The notes beneath the pieces are model-generated. The model searched no databases. It saw only the letters and a program-made list of their open reading frames with translations, and was not told the origin of the DNA. Made by a program: the position numbers and the translations under genes. Of a DNA stretch of 64,000 nt, positions 51,227 through 59,448 are shown in pieces. Source of the DNA: CANKJK01 sp040081715. GTDB lineage: Bacteria > Acidobacteriota > Vicinamibacteria > Vicinamibacterales > UBA2999. Within the stretch, counting starts at the first letter, position 1; the number at the start of each line of letters is the position of its first letter. The stretch is taken from the NCBI GenBank assembly GCA_040081715.1, contig JBEBFY010000005.1, positions 135,842-199,841 of the forward strand, given 5' to 3'.

Positions 51227-51451
51227 CTATCGAAGACCAGCTGCGACTGAGGGGCCCACGATGGCCACAATCCACAGCTGGTCTGTCAATTCCCGCTGCA
51301 GTACGGTGAAGTCTTCGAAGCCCTGGGCCGGGAAGTAGGCCGCGCGCGTGTATCGCAGTGTCTCGGTAAACTCTAGCCGGGCCAGTTGCCGTACAGCACG
51401 CCCTACGCGCGCTGTTCTCCAGTAATCACTGGCCCGAAGAACCCACGCAGG
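51227..51451 (-). pseudogene. Start-less open frame, possible C-terminal gene remnant
   Basis: A minus-strand frame of 74 codons runs between stops with no usable start codon. It has the composition of real protein (YFPAQGFEDFTVLQRELTD, QLWIVAIVGP) and G/C-rich third positions. I do not recognise it. It lies in the 565-bp gap 50954-51518, otherwise filled by the ligase and methyltransferase traces. Confidence 0.35.
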
Positions 51452-51505
51452 TCATCAGCCGTGAAGGAGCAGCCTCGCGAACCGCGCCGGCGTTCAAGCC
51501 CGCGC

Positions 51506-51511
51506 TACTAT
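51506..51511 (+). promoter_or_regulatory. Leaderless-type -10 hexamer for the IMPase gene
   Basis: TACTAT lies 7 nt before ATG 51519. It overlaps an alternative ATG at 51510, which is therefore less likely to be the start. Confidence 0.45.
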
Positions 51512-51518
51512 GGCGCGG

Positions 51519-52331
51519 ATGCCCTCCGCGCCGCCCACCTTCGACGAGGACTTCGCACTCGCGCACTGCTTGGCCGATGCTGCTGCCGAAGTGACTCTGT
51601 CTTTCTGGCGCCGCGACCCTCAGCGCTGGAACAAGGCAGACGGGAGCCTCGCCACGGAGGCCGACCTGGCCACGGAGGACAGGCTGCGGGCCATTCTCGG
51701 TGCGGCACGCCCGGCGGACGCCATCCTCGGTGAAGAGCGCGGCGCATCCGGATCCGGTTCCCGCCGCTGGATTCTTGATGGCATCGACGGCACGGTCGCG
51801 TTTGCGGCTGGCACCGAGGACTGGGGAACGCTCATCGCCCTGGAGGTGGACGGTGAGGTCGTCCTGGGCCTCTGCGTGGAGCCCGCCCGCCGGCGCCGCA
51901 CCTGGGCCGCACGCGGAGGCGGCGCGTTCAGGCGCGACGACGGTGCGGAGCCTCGAAGGCTCTCGGTGAGCGGGGGCAACAGCCTGGCGCAGGCCCGCAC
52001 CTATCTGCCGCCTGCGCACTACATCCCGGATGCGGCCGCGGCGCAGATGGCGGACACCGTTCGTGCGCGCACCGCGACCGCGGCCGGCTTTCCCTACCAT
52101 CCGGCGCTGGAGGTGGCCGCGGGCCAGGCCGAGGTGGCCGTCCTCTTCACCGGCGGCGTGTGGGACATTGCCGCCCCCGCGCTGATTGTGACCGAGGCCG
52201 GCGGCCGCTTCACCACCATCATCGGCGACACGCGGCTCGACGCCGGGTCGGCCGTCTACACCAACGGACTCCTGCACGACGACGTCCTCCGTGTCCTCGC
52301 GCCGATCGCGGTCGCGACAAAGCGAGGCTGA
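51519..52331 (+). CDS. Inositol monophosphatase-family phosphatase (HisN-like)
   Basis: A 270-aa Mg-dependent phosphatase. The metal site is visible as LGEERG (Glu) and ILDGIDGT, a variant of the DPIDGT motif with Gly in place of Pro. The third metal residue is in GGVWDIAAPALIVTEAGG. The substrate could be histidinol phosphate or inositol phosphate. It is 34 bp upstream of bshB1. ATG 51510 is in frame but overlaps the -10 hexamer, so 51519 is chosen. Confidence 0.85.
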   Translation: MPSAPPTFDEDFALAHCLADAAAEVTLSFWRRDPQRWNKADGSLATEADLATEDRLRAILGAARPADAILGEERGASGSGSRRWILDGIDGTVAFAAGTEDWGTLIALEVDGEVVLGLCVEPARRRRTWAARGGGAFRRDDGAEPRRLSVSGGNSLAQARTYLPPAHYIPDAAAAQMADTVRARTATAAGFPYHPALEVAAGQAEVAVLFTGGVWDIAAPALIVTEAGGRFTTIIGDTRLDAGSAVYTNGLLHDDVLRVLAPIAVATKRG

Positions 52332-52352
52332 AGTCGCCGCCTCCCGCCCGGG

Positions 52353-52358
52353 TAACAT
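52353..52358 (+). promoter_or_regulatory. Leaderless-type -10 hexamer for bshB1
   Basis: TAACAT lies 7 nt before ATG 52366, the start that gives the conserved bshB1 N-terminus. No ribosome site is present. An in-frame ATG at 52357 overlaps the box. Confidence 0.45.
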
Positions 52359-52365
52359 GGCCGGG

Positions 52366-53094
52366 ATGGACTATGTCGATCTGCTCGTGTTCGGCCCGCA
52401 TCCCGACGACATCGAGATCGGGATGGGCGCCACGGTGGCGCTGCACGCCGCGCGGGGCGCGCGCGTGGGCCTCTGCGACCTCACGGCCGGGGAGATGGGC
52501 AGCAACGGCTCCGTGGAGGAGCGGCTGGCCGAAGGTGAGGCCGCGAGGACGGTGCTGGGCGCGGCCTGGCGCGTGAACCTCCGCTGGCCCGACCGGGGCA
52601 TCGGCGTCACCCCTGAGCACATCCGCGACGCCGCAGGCCTGATCCGGCGGGCGCAGCCGGTCGTGGTCGCGATTCCCTACTGGACCGACCGTCACCCGGA
52701 CCACGTGTCAGCGAGCCAGGTGCTGACCGAGGCCGTGTTCAACGCGGGCCTCAGGCGCTACGACGCCGGTGGCGCGGCCTGGAGGCCGCAGTCCGTGTGC
52801 TATTACTTCATCAACGACTCGGTCGCGCCCTCCTTCGTGGTGGATGTGTCGGAGTACTACGAGGCCAAGCGCCGGGCCCTGGCCTGCTATGGGACGCAGT
52901 TCACGCCGGCGGCCGCCGGCAGTGTCGACACGCGGTTGACGTCTCCCCGGTTTCAGCAGCTCATCGAAAGCCGCGACGCGCAGTTCGGCGCGCTGGCCCA
53001 CGTGGCGTGGGCTGAGGGGTTCGTGACCAGATCACCTGTGGTGCGAGACGGGCTGCTGCCCGCCGCACCCGCTACCGGAGCGGCCCGAGCATGA
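52366..53094 (+). CDS. bshB1: N-acetylglucosaminyl-malate deacetylase, bacillithiol synthesis
   Basis: A 242-aa zinc deacetylase of the LmbE/PIG-L family. The zinc site is FGPHPDDIEIG near the N-terminus with the later His in DRHPDHVSASQ. GEMGSNGSVEERLAEG and PYWTDRHPDH are typical of BshB1. It removes the acetyl group from GlcNAc-malate. Its stop overlaps the bshA start (ATGA). The last enzyme of the pathway, BshC, is not in this window. Confidence 0.92.
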   Translation: MDYVDLLVFGPHPDDIEIGMGATVALHAARGARVGLCDLTAGEMGSNGSVEERLAEGEAARTVLGAAWRVNLRWPDRGIGVTPEHIRDAAGLIRRAQPVVVAIPYWTDRHPDHVSASQVLTEAVFNAGLRRYDAGGAAWRPQSVCYYFINDSVAPSFVVDVSEYYEAKRRALACYGTQFTPAAAGSVDTRLTSPRFQQLIESRDAQFGALAHVAWAEGFVTRSPVVRDGLLPAAPATGAARA

Positions 53095-54221
53095 ACGTCG
53101 GCATCATCTGTTACGCCTCGGTCGGCGGCTCCGGAGTCGTGGCCACCGAACTCGGGAAGGCGCTCGCGACGCGCGGGCACAACGTGCACGTCATCAGCAC
53201 GGAGATGCCGTTCCGCCTCGGCGAGTTCCAGGCCGGGTTGTCGTTTCACCAGGTGCTCACGCCGACGTATCCGCTCTTTCGTGAGCCGCAGTACCTGCTC
53301 TCGCTGGCCAACAAGGTGGTGCAGGTGGCCCGGGAGAACCGGCTGGACGTCATCCACGCGCACTACGCCGTGCCGCACGCGACGGCGGCGCTGCTGGCCA
53401 AGCAGGTGCTCGCGTCCACGCTGAGCGCACCCGCACCCAGGCTCGTGGCCACGCTCCACGGCACCGACATCACGCTCGTGGGCAACGACCCGTCGTATTC
53501 GGAGATCGTCGCCTACTCGATCGAGCAGTCGGACGTCGTGACCGCTGTCTCCCAGAGCCTCCGCGACGACACCCGCAAGGAACTGCGCGTGGTGCGCGAC
53601 ATCGAGGTCATCCCGAACTTCCTGGACCCGGCCGCGCACCGGCGGCAGTCGTTGCCGGAGCTCCGCCGCCGCTATGCGGACGACGACACGCGTCTGGTGA
53701 TTCACGTCTCGAACTTCCGTCCGCTGAAGCGCATCGACCTGGTGATGCAGGCCTTCGACCGCATCCGGCGCGAGGTGCCCGCCAAGCTCCTGCTCGTGGG
53801 TGACGGCCCGGAGCTCGGCACGGCCTACCGGATGGGCCGGCAACTCGGTATCTCGCACCTGGTGGAGGCGCTTGGCGCGCAGGAAGAGGTGCTGCCGCTC
53901 CTCTCGATTGCGGACGTGTTCCTGCTGCCGTCGTCGCTCGAGAGCTTCGGGCTGGCCGCTCTCGAAGCCATGGCCTGCGAAGTGCCGGTCGTCGCCAGCC
54001 GGGTGGGCGGTTTGCCGGAGGTGGTGGAGGATGGCGTCACGGGCTTCCTGCTCGATCCCGAAGACGTGGCTGGCATGGCCTCGGCCGCGGTGGAGCTGCT
54101 CCGCGATCCAGCCCGCCGCTGCGCCATGGGGAAGGCCTCACGCCAGCGGGTCATCGAGCGCTTCTCGGCGGAGAAGGTCGTCCCGCTCTACGAAGCCTGC
54201 TACCAGGCCGCCACGCGCTGA
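53091..54221 (+). CDS. bshA: N-acetylglucosaminyl-malate synthase, bacillithiol synthesis
   Basis: A 376-aa GT4-family glycosyltransferase joining UDP-GlcNAc and L-malate, the first step of bacillithiol synthesis. It has the N-terminal YASVGGSGVVATELGKALA, HVISTEMPFRL, HAHYAVPHATAALLAKQ, and the C-terminal ESFGLAALEAMACEVPVVAS with the donor-binding Glu. Length is normal. It is co-translated with bshB1. The presence of both genes indicates a low-molecular-weight thiol of the bacillithiol type. Confidence 0.95.
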   Translation: MNVGIICYASVGGSGVVATELGKALATRGHNVHVISTEMPFRLGEFQAGLSFHQVLTPTYPLFREPQYLLSLANKVVQVARENRLDVIHAHYAVPHATAALLAKQVLASTLSAPAPRLVATLHGTDITLVGNDPSYSEIVAYSIEQSDVVTAVSQSLRDDTRKELRVVRDIEVIPNFLDPAAHRRQSLPELRRRYADDDTRLVIHVSNFRPLKRIDLVMQAFDRIRREVPAKLLLVGDGPELGTAYRMGRQLGISHLVEALGAQEEVLPLLSIADVFLLPSSLESFGLAALEAMACEVPVVASRVGGLPEVVEDGVTGFLLDPEDVAGMASAAVELLRDPARRCAMGKASRQRVIERFSAEKVVPLYEACYQAATR

Positions 54222-54344
54222 ACGGGAACCCTGCGACACGGCCCGGAATCGTGTCAGGTCCGGACATCGTTTCTGGTCCGGATGGCGCGCGGTTCACGTC
54301 ACCTCGCGGGCCGGTACGGTCCACGAACCCTCGCAGCGGTGCTA

Positions 54345-54350
54345 TATGAT
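54345..54350 (+). promoter_or_regulatory. -10 box of the VWA/MoxR operon
   Basis: TATGAT lies 24 nt before the GTG at 54375, giving a short leader of about 18 nt. A 6-bp hairpin GACACG/CGTGTC (54235-54255) follows the bshA stop upstream. Confidence 0.35.
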
Positions 54351-54374
54351 GCCCGCAGTTAACAGGGCTGTCGC

Positions 54375-56657
54375 GTGTTCGAAACAGTCTTCCAGGCGCT
54401 CTTCACATATCGACCAGTCGTCTTCGAGCAGGGCGCCTTCAGGTTCGATCCGTCTGCCGGGGCGTACATCGCCGGGCTCATTGGCGTGTGCCTCGCCGCC
54501 GCGGCCGTTCTGACCTACCGCCGTGTGGGCGGCCAGTCCACGCCCCGCTCCCGCGCCATGTTGCTCGCGCTCCGCCTGGCGATCATCGCCGTCGTCGTGG
54601 TGTGCTTGTTCCGGCCCGTGCTCGTGGTCAAGACGGCCGTGCCGCAGCAGAACGTGCTCGCGGTGCTGCTCGACGACTCGCGCAGCATGCAGATCAAGGA
54701 CTGGAACGACAAACCGCGTGGCGCCTTCGAGCAGGAGCAGTTCGGTGCGCCCGACCGGCCGCTGATGCAGGCGCTCTCGGACAAGTTCCTCGTCCGCACC
54801 TTTTACTTCTCCTCCACGGCCTCCCGCATGGACGCCGAAAGCGGTCTGACCTTCGGCGGCACGCAGACCCGCCTGGGCGACGCGCTCGAAGCCGCCCGGC
54901 AGGAACTGGCCGGGCTGCCCGTGGCGGGCATGGTGCTTGTGAGCGATGGCGCAGACACCAGCGACACCGCGCTGGCGCCGGCCCTTCTGGGCCTCAAGGC
55001 GGAGAAGCTCCCTGTCTACACCGTGGGCGTGGGGAAGGAGTCGCTGACCAGGGACCTGCAGGTGGACCGCGTGAGCGCGCCGCCCTCGGTGCTGGTGGGC
55101 AACTCGCTGCTGGTGGACGTCACGCTCTCGCACACGGGTCTCTCGGGCGAAATGGCCACGGTGGATGTGGAGGACGAAGGCCGCATCGTGGGCAGCGAAA
55201 AGGTGAAGCTCGGCGCCGACGGCGCGCCGGCCACCGTGCGTCTGCGCGTGATGGCGTCGGAGCCGGGGCCGCGGGCGTTCCGGTTCAAGGCGTCCGTGTT
55301 GCCCGGTGAAGTGGTGGCGGAGAACAACATCCGCGAGACCACCATCGACGTGCGTGCCGCGCGCGAGAAGATTCTCTATTACGAAGGTGAGCCGCGGTTC
55401 GAGATGAAGTTCATTCGCCGCGCGATCGCCGACGACAAGAACCTGCAGCTCGTCGCGCTGCAGCGCACGGCGGACAATAAGTACCTGCGGCTCGACATCG
55501 ACAACGCGGACGAACTCGTCGGCGGCTTCCCGAAGACGCGAGAGGAATTGTTCGGGTACCGCGCGCTGGTGCTGGGCAGCGTCGAGGCCGGCGCCTTCAC
55601 CGGCGACCAGCTCCGGATGATTGCCGAGTTCGTGGACAAGCGTGGTGGCGGCCTGCTGGTGCTCGGAGGCGGGCGCTCGTTCGCGCAGGGCGGCTGGGCG
55701 GGGACGCCCGTGGCCGACGCACTGCCGGTGGTCATCGAGCGCGCGCCCGGCGGCGAACCACCCCTGATGCGCCTCAAGGTGGCGCCCACGCGCGAGGGCG
55801 CGGAGCACGCCGTCACGCAGATCGCGGCCACACCGGCGGCGTCGATCAAGCGGTGGACGGAGCTGCCTCAGGTTACCAGCGTGAACGCCCTCGGCCAGGT
55901 AAAGCCGGGCGCGACCGTGCTCCTCTCGGGTACGGATGAAAAGGGACGTTTCCAGGTGGTGCTGGCCTCGCAGCGCTACGGCCGCGGTAAAGCGATCGCC
56001 TTCACGCTGCAGGATTCGTGGCTCTGGCAGATGCACGCAAGCATGTCGCTCGAAGACCAGACGCACGAGAACCTGTGGCGGCAGTTGATCCGCTGGCTGG
56101 TGGATGGCGTGCCGGGGCCGGTGGAGGTCCGAACCTCGTCTGATCGCGTGGAGCCCGGGGAAGCCGTGACGGTGGAGGCCACCGTTGCGGATAAAGCGTA
56201 CGACCAGGTGAGCGACGCGAAGGTGATGGCGCACGTCACGATGCCGGATGGCCGGGTCGAGGACGTGGCGCTGGCGCTGTCCGGCGATCGGCCGGGCCAC
56301 TACCGGGGCACGTTCGTGAGCCGGGCGAAGGGGCGCTATGAGGTGGCCGTGGGCGCCGATCGGGCCGGCACGGACCTGGGCACCGGCTCCTCGCATGTGC
56401 TGGCCGGTGCGAGCGACGCCGAGTACTTCAACTCGGCCATGAAGGCGCAGACCCTGCGCCGCATCGCCGAGGACACCGGCGGCCGGTACTACGACGCCGC
56501 CCGCGTGAGTGGCCTGACGGAGGATGTGCGCTACGGCGGACGCGGCGTGACGACGTCCGAGGAACGCGACCTCTGGAATCTGCCCATCGTGCTGGTGGTC
56601 TTGCTGGGGCTGACCTTCGCGGAGTGGGGCTACCGCAGGTCGGCGGGTCTGGCATGA
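54375..56657 (+). CDS. Membrane VWA / glutamine-amidotransferase-like protein
   Basis: A 760-aa inner-membrane protein. Two helices lie near residues 27-48 and 62-82. A von Willebrand A domain follows (LLDDSRSMQIKDW has the D-x-S-x-S metal site, then GTQTRLGDALEAA). From about residue 330 there is a class I glutamine amidotransferase-like domain (KILYYEGEPRFEMKFI, LLVLGGGRSF) without an obvious catalytic Cys. A final helix is near 740 (IVLVVLLGLTFAEWG). It begins an operon of at least seven genes. The overall role is unknown, probably envelope-related. Confidence 0.8.
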   Translation: MFETVFQALFTYRPVVFEQGAFRFDPSAGAYIAGLIGVCLAAAAVLTYRRVGGQSTPRSRAMLLALRLAIIAVVVVCLFRPVLVVKTAVPQQNVLAVLLDDSRSMQIKDWNDKPRGAFEQEQFGAPDRPLMQALSDKFLVRTFYFSSTASRMDAESGLTFGGTQTRLGDALEAARQELAGLPVAGMVLVSDGADTSDTALAPALLGLKAEKLPVYTVGVGKESLTRDLQVDRVSAPPSVLVGNSLLVDVTLSHTGLSGEMATVDVEDEGRIVGSEKVKLGADGAPATVRLRVMASEPGPRAFRFKASVLPGEVVAENNIRETTIDVRAAREKILYYEGEPRFEMKFIRRAIADDKNLQLVALQRTADNKYLRLDIDNADELVGGFPKTREELFGYRALVLGSVEAGAFTGDQLRMIAEFVDKRGGGLLVLGGGRSFAQGGWAGTPVADALPVVIERAPGGEPPLMRLKVAPTREGAEHAVTQIAATPAASIKRWTELPQVTSVNALGQVKPGATVLLSGTDEKGRFQVVLASQRYGRGKAIAFTLQDSWLWQMHASMSLEDQTHENLWRQLIRWLVDGVPGPVEVRTSSDRVEPGEAVTVEATVADKAYDQVSDAKVMAHVTMPDGRVEDVALALSGDRPGHYRGTFVSRAKGRYEVAVGADRAGTDLGTGSSHVLAGASDAEYFNSAMKAQTLRRIAEDTGGRYYDAARVSGLTEDVRYGGRGVTTSEERDLWNLPIVLVVLLGLTFAEWGYRRSAGLA

Positions 56658-56667
56658 CGGGTCTGGT

Positions 56668-57522
56668 ATGACGGCCCTCGCGCGCGCCTTCATCCTCGTG
56701 GTCGTCGGCCTCGGCGGTGATCCCGATCACGCCACGCTCTTCGAGCGGTGGGGCTCGTCGTTTGCGGCCAGCGCCACGCAACTTGGCGTACCGGCCGACC
56801 GCGTGCAGCACCTCACGGGCAACCCGACGAAGGCTGATGTCGAGCAGGCCGTGGCCAAGATCGCGAAGGCCAGCGGCCCGGACGACGTGCTGGTCGTCGT
56901 GCTGATCGGCCACGGCACCTTCGACGGCCGCGTACCGAAGTTCAACCTGAAGGGGCCGGACCTCGCGCCCGCCGACGTGGAGGCGATGCTGAAGGCGGTG
57001 CCAGCCAAGCGCCTCGTGCTGGTTAACACCACCAGCGCCAGCGGTCCATTCAAGGACGCGCTGGCCGGCCCGGGGCGGACCATCGTGACCGCTACCCGGA
57101 ACGGCGCCGAGCAGTTCGACACTCTCTTTGGCGGCTACTTCGTGGACGCGTTTGCCTCCGAGAGCGCGGACCTCGACAAGAACCGGCGCGTGACCGTGCA
57201 GGAAGCCTACGAGTTCGCGCAGCGCGAGGTGACCAAAGCCTACGAGCGCACGGGCCTCCTGGCCACGGAACACTCCGTCCTCGACGACACGGGCAAGCTC
57301 GCGGCTGTCTTCGCGTTGGGCACGGCCGGCGGTGAGGCGGAGTCCGCGGATCCGAAGGTGCGGACGCTTCAGGCCGAGCGCCGCGAACTGGAGCAGCAGG
57401 TGGAGTCGCTCAAGGTGCTGAAGGGCAGCCTTGAACCGGCCCGCTACGAAGCGGAGCTGGAGCGGCTGGTCACGGCCCTGGCACTCAAGACGCGCGAGCT
57501 GCGCCAGGCGGAGGGCAAGTGA
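56668..57522 (+). CDS. C13/caspase-like pseudo-protease
   Basis: A 284-aa protein with the fold pattern of peptidase C13 (legumain-like). The His motif LIGHGTFDG (His82) is kept, but at the place of the catalytic Cys (D/E-A-C-x-S-G) the sequence is NTTSASG (120-126). A later DKNRRVTVQEAYEFA and TEHSVLDD are typical of the family. Loss of Cys predicts no cysteine-protease activity. The C-terminal ~60 residues form a coiled coil (QAERRELEQQVESL). It starts 10 bp after the VWA gene and overlaps the DUF4159 start by 4 bp. Confidence 0.65.
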   Translation: MTALARAFILVVVGLGGDPDHATLFERWGSSFAASATQLGVPADRVQHLTGNPTKADVEQAVAKIAKASGPDDVLVVVLIGHGTFDGRVPKFNLKGPDLAPADVEAMLKAVPAKRLVLVNTTSASGPFKDALAGPGRTIVTATRNGAEQFDTLFGGYFVDAFASESADLDKNRRVTVQEAYEFAQREVTKAYERTGLLATEHSVLDDTGKLAAVFALGTAGGEAESADPKVRTLQAERRELEQQVESLKVLKGSLEPARYEAELERLVTALALKTRELRQAEGK

Positions 57523-58334
57523 TCGGGCGCGGGAGGGGCGTGGCGCGAGCATCGGCAATGGTAGTGGCCATCGTGGCGGCGACGTTGGCGATCGGCGTGT
57601 CCGCCGTGGCGCAGCAGCCGCGCAACACCTTCGGCATCGTGTCCGACGACGAGTACACGCCCGACGGATCCGAGAATGAGCGCTACAGCGGCCGCTTTCA
57701 GTTCGTGCGTTTGAGTTATCCGTACTCGCTCTCCGGGTTCGGCCGCGCGGGCCGGTTGGCGCCCTGGGCGCACGATTACCCGCGTGGTGAGCGGCACTAC
57801 ATGCAGATCCTCACGGACCTGACGCTGCTGAAAGCGCGCACCAGCGGGTCCAATACGTTCGGCCTGGCGGACCCGGAACTCCTGCAGTACCCGTTCGCCT
57901 ACATGTCGGAGCCGGGTTTCTGGCGCCTCGGGCCTGACGAAGCCGAGGGCTTTCGGCAGTACCTTCTCAAGGGCGGGTTCGCGATGTTCGACGACTTCCG
58001 CGGGCAGGACTGGGACAACCTGCGGGAGCAGATGCAGCAGGTGCTGCCGGACCTGCACTTCCAGGAACTGACAGGCCGCGAAGCCATCTTCCACGCTTTC
58101 TTCGAAATTCCCGATCCGCACGTACTCCCGGCGCCCTACGGCGGGCTGCCGGCGTCCTACTGGGGGATCTTCGAGGGCAATGACGTGACCCGGCGGATGC
58201 TGGTGATCGCCAACGTCAACAACGACATGAGCGAGTACTGGGAGTACTCGGACCAGGGGTTCGCGCCGGTGGACGTCTCCAACGAGGCGTACAAGTTCGG
58301 CGTGAACTACGTGATCTACGCGCTGACGCACTAG
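57519..58334 (+). CDS. DUF4159 exported protein
   Basis: A 271-aa protein with a signal peptide (residues 1-~31), starting at GTG 57519 that overlaps the previous stop (GTGA). The mature part is DUF4159: FQFVRLSYPYSLSG, YPFAYMSEPGFWRL, FRQYLLKGGFAMFDDFRG and a late RMLVIANVNNDMSEYWEY. This domain resembles a glutamine amidotransferase fold without catalytic residues and usually accompanies MoxR/VWA genes. Its function is unknown. Confidence 0.85.
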   Translation: MIGRGRGVARASAMVVAIVAATLAIGVSAVAQQPRNTFGIVSDDEYTPDGSENERYSGRFQFVRLSYPYSLSGFGRAGRLAPWAHDYPRGERHYMQILTDLTLLKARTSGSNTFGLADPELLQYPFAYMSEPGFWRLGPDEAEGFRQYLLKGGFAMFDDFRGQDWDNLREQMQQVLPDLHFQELTGREAIFHAFFEIPDPHVLPAPYGGLPASYWGIFEGNDVTRRMLVIANVNNDMSEYWEYSDQGFAPVDVSNEAYKFGVNYVIYALTH

Positions 58335-58335
58335 T

Positions 58336-58377
58336 CAGTACTGGCCAGGCGGTACTGTCCAGTCAGCGCTGTCCAGG
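58336..58377 (+). repeat. Three tandem 14-bp imperfect repeats upstream of moxR
   Basis: CAGTACTGGCCAGG, CGGTACTGTCCAGT and CAGCGCTGTCCAGG follow each other directly after the DUF4159 stop codon. They may be slipped-strand repeats or protein-binding sites that separate two halves of the operon. Confidence 0.7.
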
Positions 58378-58409
58378 CAGCACAGTGTGGTGAACCAGGA
58401 GGCAGACCC

Positions 58410-59447
58410 GTGGAGCAAACCGTGACGCAAGCCGTTGACCTCGCATCCCCCGATGACCTCGCCCTTGCCGACCGGATGAAGGCCGGCCGCGAGCAGATCA
58501 TCAAGGAGCTGAAGAAGCTCATCGTGGGGCAGGACGAGGTGGTGAACCAGATCCTCCTGACGCTCTTTGTCGGCGGCAACAGCCTGATCGTTGGCGTGCC
58601 CGGCCTGGCCAAGACGCTCCTCATTCACACGATGGCGCAGGTGCTGGCGCTCAAGTTCAACCGCATCCAGTTCACGCCGGACCTGATGCCCTCGGACATC
58701 ACCGGCACGGACCTGGTGCAGGAAGACAGCGCCACCGGCAAGCGCCAGATGGTGTTCGTGCCAGGTCCCATTTTCGCCAACATCGTGCTGGCGGACGAAA
58801 TCAACCGCACACCGCCCAAGACGCAATCGGCGCTCCTCGAAGCGATGCAGGAGCACCGCGTCACGGTGCAGGGCCGCACCTACAAACTCGACGAGCCGTT
58901 CTACGTGTTTGCCACGCAGAACCCCATCGAGCTCGAGGGCACGTATCCGCTACCCGAAGCGCAGCTCGACCGCTTCATGTTCCACATCGTGATCGAGCAC
59001 CCGCCCTACGACGAGGAAATCACCGTCATCCGCCAGACAACCGCGATTCAGAACCCGCAGTTCGAGCGGCCCGTCTCCGGCGAGGACCTTGTGGCGTTCC
59101 AGCGGCTCGTGCGCAAGGTGCCAGTGGCTGAGCCGGTGCTGCGCTACGCCCTCGACATCGTGCGCGCCAGCCGGCCCAAGTCGAAAGACTCCGCCGAGTT
59201 CGTGAACAAGTGGGTGGCCTTCGGTGGCTCGGTCCGCGCGGCGCAGTACCTGGTCCTGGGGGGCAAGGCCCGGGCATTGACGTCCGGCCGCTACCACGTG
59301 AGCTTCGAGGACATCCGCGCGCTGGCGCACCCGGTGCTGCGGCATCGCGTGCTCACCAACTTCCATGCGCAGTCCGAAGGCGTCACCTCCGACATGATCG
59401 TGGACAAGCTCCTCGATCTCGTGCCCGCGCCCAAGTCCGGAATGTGA
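58410..59447 (+). CDS. MoxR-family AAA+ ATPase
   Basis: A 345-aa ATPase thought to act as a chaperone-like motor for VWA proteins. Walker A is GVPGLAKT (62-69) and Walker B LADEINRT (127-134). The sensor 1 segment is VFATQNPIELEGTYPLPEAQLDRF. AGGAGG precedes the GTG at 58410. The following gene, DUF58, is 1 bp away, the usual MoxR-DUF58-BatA arrangement. It ends with the family's lid helix segment ALAHPVLRHRV. Confidence 0.93.
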   Translation: MEQTVTQAVDLASPDDLALADRMKAGREQIIKELKKLIVGQDEVVNQILLTLFVGGNSLIVGVPGLAKTLLIHTMAQVLALKFNRIQFTPDLMPSDITGTDLVQEDSATGKRQMVFVPGPIFANIVLADEINRTPPKTQSALLEAMQEHRVTVQGRTYKLDEPFYVFATQNPIELEGTYPLPEAQLDRFMFHIVIEHPPYDEEITVIRQTTAIQNPQFERPVSGEDLVAFQRLVRKVPVAEPVLRYALDIVRASRPKSKDSAEFVNKWVAFGGSVRAAQYLVLGGKARALTSGRYHVSFEDIRALAHPVLRHRVLTNFHAQSEGVTSDMIVDKLLDLVPAPKSGM

Positions 59448-59448
59448 C

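Noticed and set aside
54342..56693. A 783-codon open frame antisense to the VWA protein gene
   Set aside because: Same cause: antisense shadow with biased composition and no recognisable motif.
58336..58377. Tandem repeats considered as a CRISPR array
   Set aside because: Units are contiguous with no spacers, imperfect and only 14 bp long.
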